In this document: piece after piece, positions 17,167 through 25,121 of the stretch
How the letters are laid out: the number at the start of each line of letters is the position of its first letter
Position numbering within the stretch: position 1 is the first letter of the stretch
Source: Glaciecola sp. KUL10
Lineage (GTDB): Bacteria > Pseudomonadota > Gammaproteobacteria > Enterobacterales > Alteromonadaceae
Length of the DNA: 64,000 nt
Direction of reading: 5' to 3'
Assembly (NCBI RefSeq): GCF_003203515.1
Contig: NZ_BGNG01000004.1
Location: forward strand, 1-64,000
Program-made: the position numbers and the translations under genes
The notes under the pieces: generated by a model
Database searches by the model: none
Told to the model about the DNA's origin: nothing
Seen by the model: only the letters and a program-made list of their open reading frames with translations

Positions 17167-18150
17167 ATGAAAAAGTTGGTGTTGTTTAGCCTCTTCTTGG
17201 CACTTTTTGTCATCATTTTAGGTGCTTACACGCGGCTAACTGACGCGGGCTTAGGTTGCCCTGATTGGCCCGGTTGCTACGGGCATTTGTTAGTCCCTCA
17301 AACTGAAGAGTTAGTGGCAAACGCTAACGCAGCTTTTCCAGAGCGACCAGTCGAGGCTGAAAAAGCTTGGAATGAAATGATTCATCGCTACTTTGCGGCG
17401 GCCTTGGGGTTTATTATTTTAGTCACCTTTTTTGTCGCGTTAATTAAAAAAGCAAAAAGAAAAGCCACGCCAATTAAACTCCCTTTTCTGATTCTATTGC
17501 TAGTGTGCTTCCAAGGTATGCTGGGAATGTGGACAGTGACGATGAATTTAATCCCGATCGTCGTGATGGGACATTTACTTGGCGGCTTTACAGTGCTTTC
17601 CTGTTTGTTTTTATTGTACCTGCGTCTAACGCCCTTCAGGATCCCAGGGGGCGATTCACAAATTAGAAATTATGCAAAATTTGGTGGTATTGGCATCGCT
17701 TTATTAGTCGGTCAAATCGCCTTAGGCGGTTGGACATCCGCTAACTATGCTTCACTAGCTTGTACAGAGTTGCCTATTTGCCAAGGTGACTGGACAGCTA
17801 GATTTGATTTAGCCGGCGCTTTTTCTATTCCAGCCGCAGAAAATTATGAGTTTGGTGTTCATAGCTACGACGAGCGAATGACGATGCATGTGCTTCACCG
17901 TATCGGCGCAATTATTGTTTTTCTATACTTGTGCTGGCTTGCCATTGCACTTTATAAGAAATCTTCATCGGGATTGGTCAAACAACTCACAGTTACTCTA
18001 GTGTTAGTACTTGGCGCACAAATAGCGCTAGGTGTTAGCAATGTAGTGTACAGCTTACCGTTAACTGTCGCGGTACTTCATAACGCGGTCGCCGCGTGTT
18101 TACTCTTAGTAATGGTGTTATTGACATACACCATGTATCGAAAATATTGA
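17167..18150 (+). CDS. ctaA: Haem a synthase CtaA/Cox15
   Basis: Inner-membrane enzyme that oxidises the C8 methyl of haem o to produce haem a. There are about eight helices in two homologous halves. Conserved features are YTRLTDAGLGCPDWPGCYG near the N-terminus, EMIHRYFA, the GGWTSANYASLACTELPICQG Cys loop, and HVLHRIGA in the second half, where the histidines ligate haem. 327 residues fits the family. AAGGA precedes ATG 17167. It works with the next gene, ctaB. Confidence 0.95.
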   Translation: MKKLVLFSLFLALFVIILGAYTRLTDAGLGCPDWPGCYGHLLVPQTEELVANANAAFPERPVEAEKAWNEMIHRYFAAALGFIILVTFFVALIKKAKRKATPIKLPFLILLLVCFQGMLGMWTVTMNLIPIVVMGHLLGGFTVLSCLFLLYLRLTPFRIPGGDSQIRNYAKFGGIGIALLVGQIALGGWTSANYASLACTELPICQGDWTARFDLAGAFSIPAAENYEFGVHSYDERMTMHVLHRIGAIIVFLYLCWLAIALYKKSSSGLVKQLTVTLVLVLGAQIALGVSNVVYSLPLTVAVLHNAVAACLLLVMVLLTYTMYRKY

Positions 18151-18177
18151 TACAAATTTATGTCTAAGGAATGACTC

Positions 18178-19080
18178 ATGAATAAATCAGCTTCTCTTAG
18201 CAATACCCAAGTACTTCAGTCTTCTTGGAAAGACTATTACGAACTTACCAAGCCTCGTGTGGTAATGCTCTTGTTACTTACCGCGTTAGTCGGAATGTGT
18301 TTAGCCACTGATACTTGGATCGAACCCAAAGTCCTTGTTTTTGGCATGATAGGCATTGGTTTTTTATCAAGTGCAGCAGCAGTTATTAATCATGTGGTTG
18401 ATCACAAAATAGATAGTCTGATGGCACGTACATTCAACCGCCCTGTTGCCAAGGGTAAAGTCACTCCGCAAAAAGCGTTAACCTTTGCATTTGTTTTAGG
18501 TGTGTTGGGCTTCTTCAGTTTGGCTTTGTTTGTAAATATGTTGACGGCCGTTCTGACTTTAGCCAGCCTAGTTGGCTACGCAGTAATTTACACTTCCTAC
18601 CTTAAGCGTGCGACGCCGCAAAATATCGTGATTGGTGGGCTTGCTGGTGCAGCACCGCCATTATTGGGATGGACAGCAGTAACGGGTGAAATTCACGCCT
18701 ATGCGTTGCTGCTTGTGCTTATCGTATTTACATGGACGCCGCCACATTTTTGGGCGCTTGCGATTCATCGTGAGAAAGACTACGCCAAAGCAGAAATACC
18801 AATGTTACCGTGTACTCACGGCGTTGAGTTCACCAAGACATGTGTTTTACTTTATACAGTGTTGCTTTGTCTTGTGTGTGCTTTGCCTTATCTAGTTGAT
18901 ATGAGCGGAGTGATTTATTTGGTTGGATCCAGCTTACTAAATGCCGGTTTTTTGTATTACGCACTCAAACTCAAATTTGCGCCAGAGGCCAACACCGCAA
19001 TGGACACTTTTAAGTTCTCAATTATTCACCTGATGCTATTATTTATCGTGTTGTTAGTTGACCACTATTTTGTAATTTAA
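18178..19080 (+). CDS. ctaB: Protohaem IX farnesyltransferase (haem o synthase)
   Basis: Membrane prenyltransferase that adds farnesyl to protohaem to give haem o, the substrate of CtaA. It has UbiA-family topology with about nine helices. The prenyl-diphosphate binding motif is N-x-x-D-like in [19 protein letters not shown] with the family NRPVAKG, and the second Asp-rich loop is in [15 protein letters not shown]. 300 residues is typical. AAGGA precedes ATG 18178. Also called cyoE where it serves bo3 oxidase; here the context is caa3 oxidase. Confidence 0.95.
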   Translation: MNKSASLSNTQVLQSSWKDYYELTKPRVVMLLLLTALVGMCLATDTWIEPKVLVFGMIGIGFLSSAAAVINHVVDHKIDSLMARTFNRPVAKGKVTPQKALTFAFVLGVLGFFSLALFVNMLTAVLTLASLVGYAVIYTSYLKRATPQNIVIGGLAGAAPPLLGWTAVTGEIHAYALLLVLIVFTWTPPHFWALAIHREKDYAKAEIPMLPCTHGVEFTKTCVLLYTVLLCLVCALPYLVDMSGVIYLVGSSLLNAGFLYYALKLKFAPEANTAMDTFKFSIIHLMLLFIVLLVDHYFVI

Positions 19081-19228
19081 ACGGCGGGTCTCAAATATTT
19101 AATTTGATTTATATATCAGGCTTAATGATTGCTATGTATTTAAAGCGTCACATCTTGTCATTATACTTTAACGTCGAGCGCTTTTGATAAACAACATAGT
19201 CAATCGGTAACAAATTGAGGATAAGTAT

Positions 19229-19876
19229 ATGAACAATAAGCTACTGACATTTATCGCACTTACGGCGATAGTGATAGGCGGTTTTGTTGCTTATTTAATG
19301 AACGGTGATACTAACAAACCTATACAAGAACAAACCGAGTATATGAGTTGGTACCCTCAGCCTCGCGCTCTAAACCCGTTTGTGTTGACGGATCACAAGG
19401 GCGCTGAAATGACCAATGCGTCACTTCAAAATCAATGGACGCTGGCATTCGTCGGGTATACTTTTTGCCCTGATATTTGTCCAGTTACACTAGCCGAAAT
19501 TAACAAAGTGTATCCTCAATTAGCGTCGCTAGATACGCAAACACCTCTCAAAATCTGGTTTTTATCCGTTGATCCCAAGCGTGATACTACTGAACGGTTA
19601 AATGAATATATCAATTACTTTAACCCTGAATTTGTGGCGAGTACGGGCCCTCACGCAGAGTTATTCCCGCTAGTTCGAAGTATGGGGATGATGTATTCTA
19701 CAAGTGAAAGTACTGATAATCCCAACTATCTAGTTGACCATAGCGCATCAATTGTCGTGATAAACCCTCAGGGGCAAGTTGTTGGAAGGTTTAAACCTAA
19801 ACATGAACCAGGAAAGCTGCCTGTTAGTGATACTCAACAAATACTGACTGATATTCCAAAGTTATTGGGCTTATAG
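19229..19876 (+). CDS. SCO1/SenC copper chaperone
   Basis: Periplasmic, membrane-tethered thioredoxin-fold protein that loads or reduces the CuA site of oxidase subunit II. It has an N-terminal anchor (about residues 5-24), the Cu-binding Cys-x3-Cys in TFCPDICPVTLAE, and the partner histidine in YLVDHSAS. 215 residues is typical. GAGG precedes ATG 19229. It begins 148 nt after ctaB, so it may have its own promoter, but it functionally closes the oxidase assembly set. Confidence 0.93.
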   Translation: MNNKLLTFIALTAIVIGGFVAYLMNGDTNKPIQEQTEYMSWYPQPRALNPFVLTDHKGAEMTNASLQNQWTLAFVGYTFCPDICPVTLAEINKVYPQLASLDTQTPLKIWFLSVDPKRDTTERLNEYINYFNPEFVASTGPHAELFPLVRSMGMMYSTSESTDNPNYLVDHSASIVVINPQGQVVGRFKPKHEPGKLPVSDTQQILTDIPKLLGL

Positions 19877-19884
19877 TTCTTTTC

Positions 19885-20517
19885 GTGGAAATTGAACTGG
19901 GTCTTAGTTCCCCACAACAGTCGCATTATGAGCAATTAGCTTCACTAATTTATGCATCAGGAAGTGACTTATTTGATCTACTATTTGGTGGCGCTACCAA
20001 GGCCATTCACTTTTTAAATAAAGCATGTGCAAAAACAAACGGGCAATTTGGCCATGGCACTCATTACCTTGTGATGACAGATTCACCAACTAATAAATAC
20101 GAATCCGATACGATAGCAGCCTGCATGACCTTATGGACCAGTAGCCCTTCACAAGATTACATAGATTCTACACTTTTGACATTAGGTAAATATCTAAACA
20201 CCGAGCAACTAAAGGCGTTGAGCCGCTTCAACAATTCCCTGCAGCAAACGCTAAAGCCTCCTCTAGCGTCAGAACTCTGTATCGGGCACTTGAGCGTAGC
20301 GAATGATTTTAGGCGACAAGGTCTGGCGAGTCACTTATGCGAGTTTGCTGCCGAACAAGCGATTCAGCAAAAGAAAGAAAGCTTAGTTTTGGATGTTCAA
20401 TCGACTAATCATAGTGCTATTGAGTGTTATAAAAGAATTGGTTTTAAATTTCATGACCAAAATAAACTTCTCAATACTGATCTGGTTTTCATTAGAATGA
20501 GTCTTACTGTGCAGTAA
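19885..20517 (+). CDS. GNAT-family N-acetyltransferase
   Basis: 210-residue predicted acetyltransferase. The acetyl-CoA pyrophosphate loop is VANDFRRQGLASHL at about residues 137-150, preceded by the beta4 strand CIGHLSV and followed by LDVQSTNHSAIECYKRIGFK, the usual GNAT C-terminal core. The N-terminal 100 residues are unlike standard short GNATs, with helical stretches such as FDLLFGGATKAIHFLNKA. Substrate unknown. It begins at GTG 19885, only 8 nt after SCO, so it is likely co-transcribed with it. Confidence 0.8.
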   Translation: MEIELGLSSPQQSHYEQLASLIYASGSDLFDLLFGGATKAIHFLNKACAKTNGQFGHGTHYLVMTDSPTNKYESDTIAACMTLWTSSPSQDYIDSTLLTLGKYLNTEQLKALSRFNNSLQQTLKPPLASELCIGHLSVANDFRRQGLASHLCEFAAEQAIQQKKESLVLDVQSTNHSAIECYKRIGFKFHDQNKLLNTDLVFIRMSLTVQ

Positions 20518-20642
20518 AAAATTTAACAAGTGCCGTGTAAACTATTCTAAGAAGTCGCTAATTCAGGTACAGTATCTTATCGTTGTTGTGTATTTTATAC
20601 TGCGTAACGAACATCAAAAATAAACGCTAAAAGGAGTTTAGC

Positions 20643-20687
20643 TTGTCAAATCAAATAATTAATTGTTTTGACTTGAAAACAATATGA
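20643..20687 (+). CDS. Possible 14-codon leader peptide overlapping yqiJ
   Basis: A strong AAAGGAG at 20630-20636 lies 6 nt before a TTG, opening a frame MSNQIINCFDLKTI whose TGA (20685-20687) overlaps the yqiJ ATG (20684-20686) as ATGA. The yqiJ start itself lacks a Shine-Dalgarno, so ribosomes may reach it by coupling from this mini-ORF. Short frames can arise by chance; the evidence is the combination of a good ribosome binding site and an exact ATGA overlap. Confidence 0.4.
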   Translation: MSNQIINCFDLKTI

Positions 20688-21337
20688 TTGATTTTTTATT
20701 CTTTGAATCAAATTTCCCATATTTAATCGCACTCGGATTATTACTTATCTTGGGCCTGTTCGAAGGTTTGGCTTTGCTTCTGGGCCTTAGTTTTGCGGGT
20801 CTATTAGACGATCTTTCCCCTTTTTCTGTAGATAGCGTAGACATTGATGCTAACGGATTAAACACGGGTGGCGTTTCATCACTTATCGGATGGCTATGCT
20901 TAGACAGGTTACCTTTATTGATTTGGTTAGTGCTACTGCTCGCCAGTTTTAGTATTTTGGGCTATACATTTAATTACACGGCAATGAGCCTAATGTCGAC
21001 GACCCTGCCAGCTTACATAGGCCCTATCACTACATTTGCATGCAGCCTATATTTGACGGCAAAAATTGGTGCTAGATTTTCCAATATGGTACCTCAACTT
21101 GAATCTAGTGCTTTATCAGAAGATGCATTTGTAGGACAAAAAGCGGTCATACTTAGCACAATCGTAAAGCAAGGCTCTGCTGGTGAAGCAAGTTTTGTGG
21201 ATGAGCATCAACAAAAGCATTATGTGATGGTCGAGCCGCTAGAGTCCGACCAAGAATTCACGAATGGACAAACCGTAGTATTGGTCGAAAAAGCAATAAA
21301 TAGCTGGAAGGCAATCCCCTATCAAGCTGTCATTTAA
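20684..21337 (+). CDS. yqiJ: YqiJ-like OB-fold membrane protein (flotillin partner)
   Basis: 217 residues. Membrane helices lie at about 13-35, 70-90 and 105-125, with a conserved short-chain region after the first, followed by a soluble C-terminal domain (residues 145-217) of small OB-fold type (FVGQKAVILSTIVKQGSAGEA and VVLVEKA). The N-terminal layout matches E. coli YqiJ, which is encoded next to the flotillin YqiK. It lies 54 nt upstream of the flotillin gene here, the same pairing. The family is linked to membrane microdomain and NfeD-like functions; the exact role is unproven. Confidence 0.82.
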   Translation: MIDFLFFESNFPYLIALGLLLILGLFEGLALLLGLSFAGLLDDLSPFSVDSVDIDANGLNTGGVSSLIGWLCLDRLPLLIWLVLLLASFSILGYTFNYTAMSLMSTTLPAYIGPITTFACSLYLTAKIGARFSNMVPQLESSALSEDAFVGQKAVILSTIVKQGSAGEASFVDEHQQKHYVMVEPLESDQEFTNGQTVVLVEKAINSWKAIPYQAVI

Positions 21338-21391
21338 AGACAGTAGTAAAAACATAGAACTCAATAAAGCTAAATTTAAAAGGAAGTAATA

Positions 21392-23131
21392 ATGAATGAA
21401 TTAAGCGCCAATAGTGGTACAACTTTCATCTTGATGATGGTGGGTATTGGTTTCATTTCACTGATTGTGATTGGTCTCATACTCGCAAAATTGTACAAAC
21501 GTGCAACTAAAGAGACCGCCTTTGTCAGAACAGGCTTAGGTGGAGAAAAGGTCATTAAAGACGGCGGTGCCATTGTGTTGCCAGTGGTTCATGAAACGAT
21601 TCCGGTAAATATGAACACTCTGCGTATTGAAGTTGAAAAAACCCAAAAAGACGCACTGATCACTAAAGACCGCATGAGAGTTGATGTAAAAGCGGATTTT
21701 TATCTGCGTGTTGCACCTAATGCCAGTGGTATTTCGATGGCGGCTCAAACATTGGGAACGCGCACCACACGTGTTGAAGAAGTTAAGAAACTCATGGAAT
21801 CAAAGTTTGTTGATGTGCTTCGCGCGGTTGCCGCTGAAATGACGATGACAGAGATGCATGAACAACGCGCCGACTTTGTTCAAAAGGTACAACAAAGCGT
21901 GGCCAATGACCTAGAGAAAAACGGTTTAGAGCTAGAATCAGTTTCGTTAACCGGTTTTGACCAAACAGAACTTCAATTCTTTAATGAAAACAATGCGTTT
22001 GACGCCGAGGGTCGTGCTCGTTTGGCTAAAATCATTGAAGAAAAGCGCAAAGAAACAAACGATATCGAACAAGAAAATAGAATTAAAATCGAGCAAAGAA
22101 ACCTTGATGCAGAAAAACTGTCGTTAGAAATCAAACGAGATGAAGAAGAAGCAAAATTAACCCAAGAGCAAACACTTGCCTTCAAACGCCAAGAGCAGAA
22201 AGCAGAAATCGCCAAGCAGCGCGAAACGAAAGAACGAGAAGAGCGTGAAGCAGAGATCGCTAAAGAAAGAGCCGTTGAAGCCGCAGAAATAGAAAAAGCG
22301 CGCGAGATCGAAACCCAAGAAATCGCCAAACGACAAGCACTTGAGCAAGCGCGCATTCGTCAACAACAAGAAGTTGAAGTAGCAGAACAAGTCAAACAAA
22401 TTGCAGTCGCAGTGAAGTCTGAAGAAGAGTCTGCAGCAAGAGCAAAGGCAGCGGAAGCTGAAAAAACCAAAGTTGAAAAAATCGAAGCGGTAACTACTGC
22501 AAAACAAATTGCTGAAGCCAATCGTCAAAAAGAAATCGAAGTTATCGATGCGAAGAAACAAGCAGAGCGCGAAGCCGTGGGTATTAAAGTAGAAGCCGAA
22601 GCCAAGCGCGACGCGGCAGAAAATACCGCACAAGCCATTTTGACAGAAGCAAAAGCAAATGCAGATGCAAAAATGCTACAAGCCGACGCGGATGAAAAAG
22701 TACTATCAGTAGAAGCGGCGGGTCGCTTAGCGCTACACGAAGCTGAAAACATGCTTAAAGACGAGCAAATAGCACTGCAAAAATCGCTAGCAATATTAAA
22801 AGTTCTCCCTGAGATTGTTGCCAATGCTGTTAAGCCATTAGAAAACATTGAAGGAATCAAAATTCTGCAGGGCTACAATGGTCTTGGTGGCGCCGGTGGT
22901 GAGCATGCCATGAGCAGTGGCTCAAAAGGCAGTATCGCTGAACAAGTCACTGAAGCGGCCTTGAATTACCGCGCCAATGCACCTGTGGTAGATGCCTTAC
23001 TTAAAGAAGTAGGATTAGTTGATGCTGACAGTGGTAGTTTAAATGACTTACTGAAAGGTAATAGTGGCATCACAGACGGTATTTTAAGTCAGCCTTCAAC
23101 GGATGATTCACAATCCCCTAAAAAGGATTGA
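21392..23131 (+). CDS. yqiK: Flotillin-like protein YqiK
   Basis: 579-residue SPFH/band-7 protein organising membrane microdomains. One N-terminal membrane helix (about residues 11-32) precedes an SPFH domain (about 45-215). A very long Glu/Lys/Ala/Gln-rich coiled coil (about 215-455) with runs such as REREEREAEIAKERAVEAAE follows, and then a Gly/Ser-rich tail. Length and architecture agree with E. coli YqiK (553). AAGGAAG precedes ATG 21392. The gene converges on fecR, with 188 nt between the stops. Confidence 0.92.
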   Translation: MNELSANSGTTFILMMVGIGFISLIVIGLILAKLYKRATKETAFVRTGLGGEKVIKDGGAIVLPVVHETIPVNMNTLRIEVEKTQKDALITKDRMRVDVKADFYLRVAPNASGISMAAQTLGTRTTRVEEVKKLMESKFVDVLRAVAAEMTMTEMHEQRADFVQKVQQSVANDLEKNGLELESVSLTGFDQTELQFFNENNAFDAEGRARLAKIIEEKRKETNDIEQENRIKIEQRNLDAEKLSLEIKRDEEEAKLTQEQTLAFKRQEQKAEIAKQRETKEREEREAEIAKERAVEAAEIEKAREIETQEIAKRQALEQARIRQQQEVEVAEQVKQIAVAVKSEEESAARAKAAEAEKTKVEKIEAVTTAKQIAEANRQKEIEVIDAKKQAEREAVGIKVEAEAKRDAAENTAQAILTEAKANADAKMLQADADEKVLSVEAAGRLALHEAENMLKDEQIALQKSLAILKVLPEIVANAVKPLENIEGIKILQGYNGLGGAGGEHAMSSGSKGSIAEQVTEAALNYRANAPVVDALLKEVGLVDADSGSLNDLLKGNSGITDGILSQPSTDDSQSPKKD

Positions 23132-23149
23132 CGTAAGTCTGTCAGTGCA

Positions 23150-23259
23150 CTGAACCTTTTCATCTACAAATCGAAGCAGAAAATACAATTTTCTTAGCGT
23201 TTAACACTCAAATTACTCGCGTGAAGAACGGAACGCTTTTTAGGGCTGAGAAGGTTCAG
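23150..23259. repeat. Widely spaced inverted repeat between yqiK and fecR
   Basis: CTGAACCTT at 23150-23158 is the exact reverse complement of AAGGTTCAG at 23251-23259, about 90 nt apart in the convergent gap. It could mark a bidirectional transcription end or the ends of a small degenerate element; function not supported further. Confidence 0.25.
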
Positions 23260-23319
23260 ACGCGATTAGCAGACTAATAGCTGAATCATTTGTTAATTCG
23301 GAGGAGTAGAACTAGAACA

Positions 23320-24342
23320 CTAACTTCCGCTTAATAGAACTCGGCCATCAGCTCTAATGACTTTGATGTCAAAGTTAGACTGTAAAGCTGACAAAAACGC
23401 TTCAATATCATTCGTTTTGAACAAGCCCGCGATTTGCATTTCCTTTAAACGTTGCTCTTTAAACGTAAAGGTTAAGTCGGTGTACCGAGATATTTCTTTG
23501 ATTGCGGCATCAAGCTTTTCACCTCTAAATATCAACTCACCATTTTGCCAAGCCAGATGAGACTCGACCGCTTTGCGATCAGTGCTATCTACTAGCGTAT
23601 TTGATAAGTGACTAGTTATATGAGCAAATTGTCCTTCTTTTAAGGATAATGAGGACGCTGGTAAGTTAACTTCTCGTTGTAAAAGAGGTGTATTCACAAA
23701 ATCGAGATCCTGCTCAACGAGTACTTTTCCATCGGTGACTACTAACTCTACTCTTCCCTCTTTTAATTCTACGTTAAAGGCTGTTCCGACAGCCTGAATG
23801 ACAGTATTTCTGGCGATAACGTTAAGCGGTTTGGTTGAATCATGAGCTACATCGACGAACAGCTCCCCCTTAACTAACTCTAATAGTCTTTGTTTATCGG
23901 TATAGGTCACCCTCACCAAGCTATTTGTATTTAAATAAAGTTGCGTGTTGTCCTGAAGAGTAAAGTTTGAATACTCACCAATTTGAGTTGCATACTCGCG
24001 CTGGTACTTAATCTCTTGAATAGGAGAGCTTAATAAGTAAACACTCAATGATATAAGTGCTGCAAAGGCCACGCTTGCGGCACTCGCCAGTATTTTATTT
24101 CTTTGCCAGAAGCTAGTTTGAGCTTGAGTTTCAAAGAGTAAGCCTAATTTCGAAAGAGACTCTAGTTTGTCCCACACCTGGACGACTTCCAAAAAAGTCG
24201 CTTTATTGACAGTGGATGAGTCTAACCAAGCTTGCAACTGCTGAGTTTCTTGCTCACTAAGCTCTCTATCCAGTTTTGCCACCCAAAGACTGGCTTGCTC
24301 AATTGCCTTTTCTTTGCTGTTTATTTCGTGAACATTACTCAT
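23320..24342 (-). CDS. fecR: FecR-family anti-sigma/sensor protein
   Basis: 340-residue inner-membrane regulator that passes a signal from an outer-membrane receptor to its partner sigma factor. An N-terminal cytoplasmic DUF4880-type domain (about residues 12-55, LWVAKLDRELSEQE) is followed by a membrane helix (about 86-107), the periplasmic FecR domain (about 110-215, YATQIGEYSNFTLQD) and a C-terminal STN-like/DUF4974 segment (about 270-338, LDAAIKEISRYTDL). ATG overlaps the sigma gene stop as ATGA, indicating coupled translation. It probably pairs with the STN-domain TonB receptor transcribed divergently at 25.1 kb. Confidence 0.9.
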   Translation of the reverse strand: MSNVHEINSKEKAIEQASLWVAKLDRELSEQETQQLQAWLDSSTVNKATFLEVVQVWDKLESLSKLGLLFETQAQTSFWQRNKILASAASVAFAALISLSVYLLSSPIQEIKYQREYATQIGEYSNFTLQDNTQLYLNTNSLVRVTYTDKQRLLELVKGELFVDVAHDSTKPLNVIARNTVIQAVGTAFNVELKEGRVELVVTDGKVLVEQDLDFVNTPLLQREVNLPASSLSLKEGQFAHITSHLSNTLVDSTDRKAVESHLAWQNGELIFRGEKLDAAIKEISRYTDLTFTFKEQRLKEMQIAGLFKTNDIEAFLSALQSNFDIKVIRADGRVLLSGS

Positions 24343-24929
24343 TTATTAGCGCCTTCAAATTGAGTCAGAAAGGAGTTTAACGTCTCTTCTTGAGCAGTTA
24401 GTCTGTTGCGTTTTTGTAAGTTCATCATATGCATCGTGCAACGGCGAAGGCCCTGTGAAATGTGTTTTTCGACTGTACTTTGACTAATATTCATGTCTTT
24501 CGCGATTTCTTTTTGAGAATATCCATATACTTTTTTGAGTACAAATACTCGCCGACATTGTTGAGGCAATTGTCTCACTGCCTCACAAAACTCAGCGAAT
24601 TCGTTGTTGCTTGCAATATGTGCGTAAACTTCGTCATTTTCATCTTTATGAAGTAAATAATCGTTTTCAGTTTCAGCGTGATCAGATAAACGAGTTTCTG
24701 CTTTTTTATTGTAGTCTAGCGCAAGGTTTCGGGCTGTCTTCATTAAAAAAGACTTTGGCTTTTCTATCTTGTCTTCACATTCTAACTGACAAATCCGAAC
24801 ATACGTCTCTTGCACTATATCTTCAATTTCTTTGGGTGGCACTAGTTTAGAGACCATCCTAGTTAGGCTTTCTTTAGTCGCCACAAATACTGTGTGCCAT
24901 GTGCCTATATTTGACGTTTTTTGATCCAT
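24339..24929 (-). CDS. fecI: ECF sigma factor, FecI type
   Basis: 196-residue extracytoplasmic-function sigma factor. Region 2 (about residues 15-85) includes VPPKEIEDIVQETYVRICQL and KSFLMKTARNLALDY. Region 4 (about 125-175) includes LPQQCRRVFVLKKVYGYSQKEIA and a helix-turn-helix ISQSTVEKHISQGLRRC. It is the first gene of a two-gene minus-strand unit with fecR. The start at 24929 matches the family length. Expected targets are the neighbouring receptor genes, but no ECF promoter could be assigned with certainty. Confidence 0.93.
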   Translation of the reverse strand: MDQKTSNIGTWHTVFVATKESLTRMVSKLVPPKEIEDIVQETYVRICQLECEDKIEKPKSFLMKTARNLALDYNKKAETRLSDHAETENDYLLHKDENDEVYAHIASNNEFAEFCEAVRQLPQQCRRVFVLKKVYGYSQKEIAKDMNISQSTVEKHISQGLRRCTMHMMNLQKRNRLTAQEETLNSFLTQFEGANK

Positions 24930-25046
24930 TAATGCTCTTCTTTAATCAGCGCTTAAGGCTTCTTTGTATATAGACGAACGAGTCTTCATAATCCGCTATT
25001 GAATTAGCCAGAATCAAAGATAATAAATGATTTCTTAGTGGGTTGA

Positions 25047-25084
25047 GACAACTTGTTAACAACATGTTATTGTTTTTAGTTGTC
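25047..25084. promoter_or_regulatory. Nested dyads between fecI and the TonB receptor
   Basis: GACAACT (25047-25053) and AGTTGTC (25078-25084) form a perfect inverted repeat that encloses two further palindromes, TTGTTAACAA (25053-25062) and AACATGTT (25061-25068). The cluster ends 37 nt before the receptor start and lies about 118-155 nt from the divergent fecI start. It is a good operator candidate for a dimeric regulator; the protein is not identified. Confidence 0.45.
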
Positions 25085-25121
25085 AAAGTGTAGTGTGTGG
25101 TAAGGGATATATGCATTTTTT

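Noticed and set aside
22157-22633. Antisense Phe/Cys-rich frame (158 codons) in the flotillin gene
   Set aside because: Produced by the Glu/Lys/Ala coiled-coil codons read backwards; composition is typical of such shadows.
21392-23131. Repetitive GAA/GCA-rich tract as a possible DNA repeat array
   Set aside because: The periodicity is heptad coiled-coil coding in YqiK, not tandem DNA repeats.
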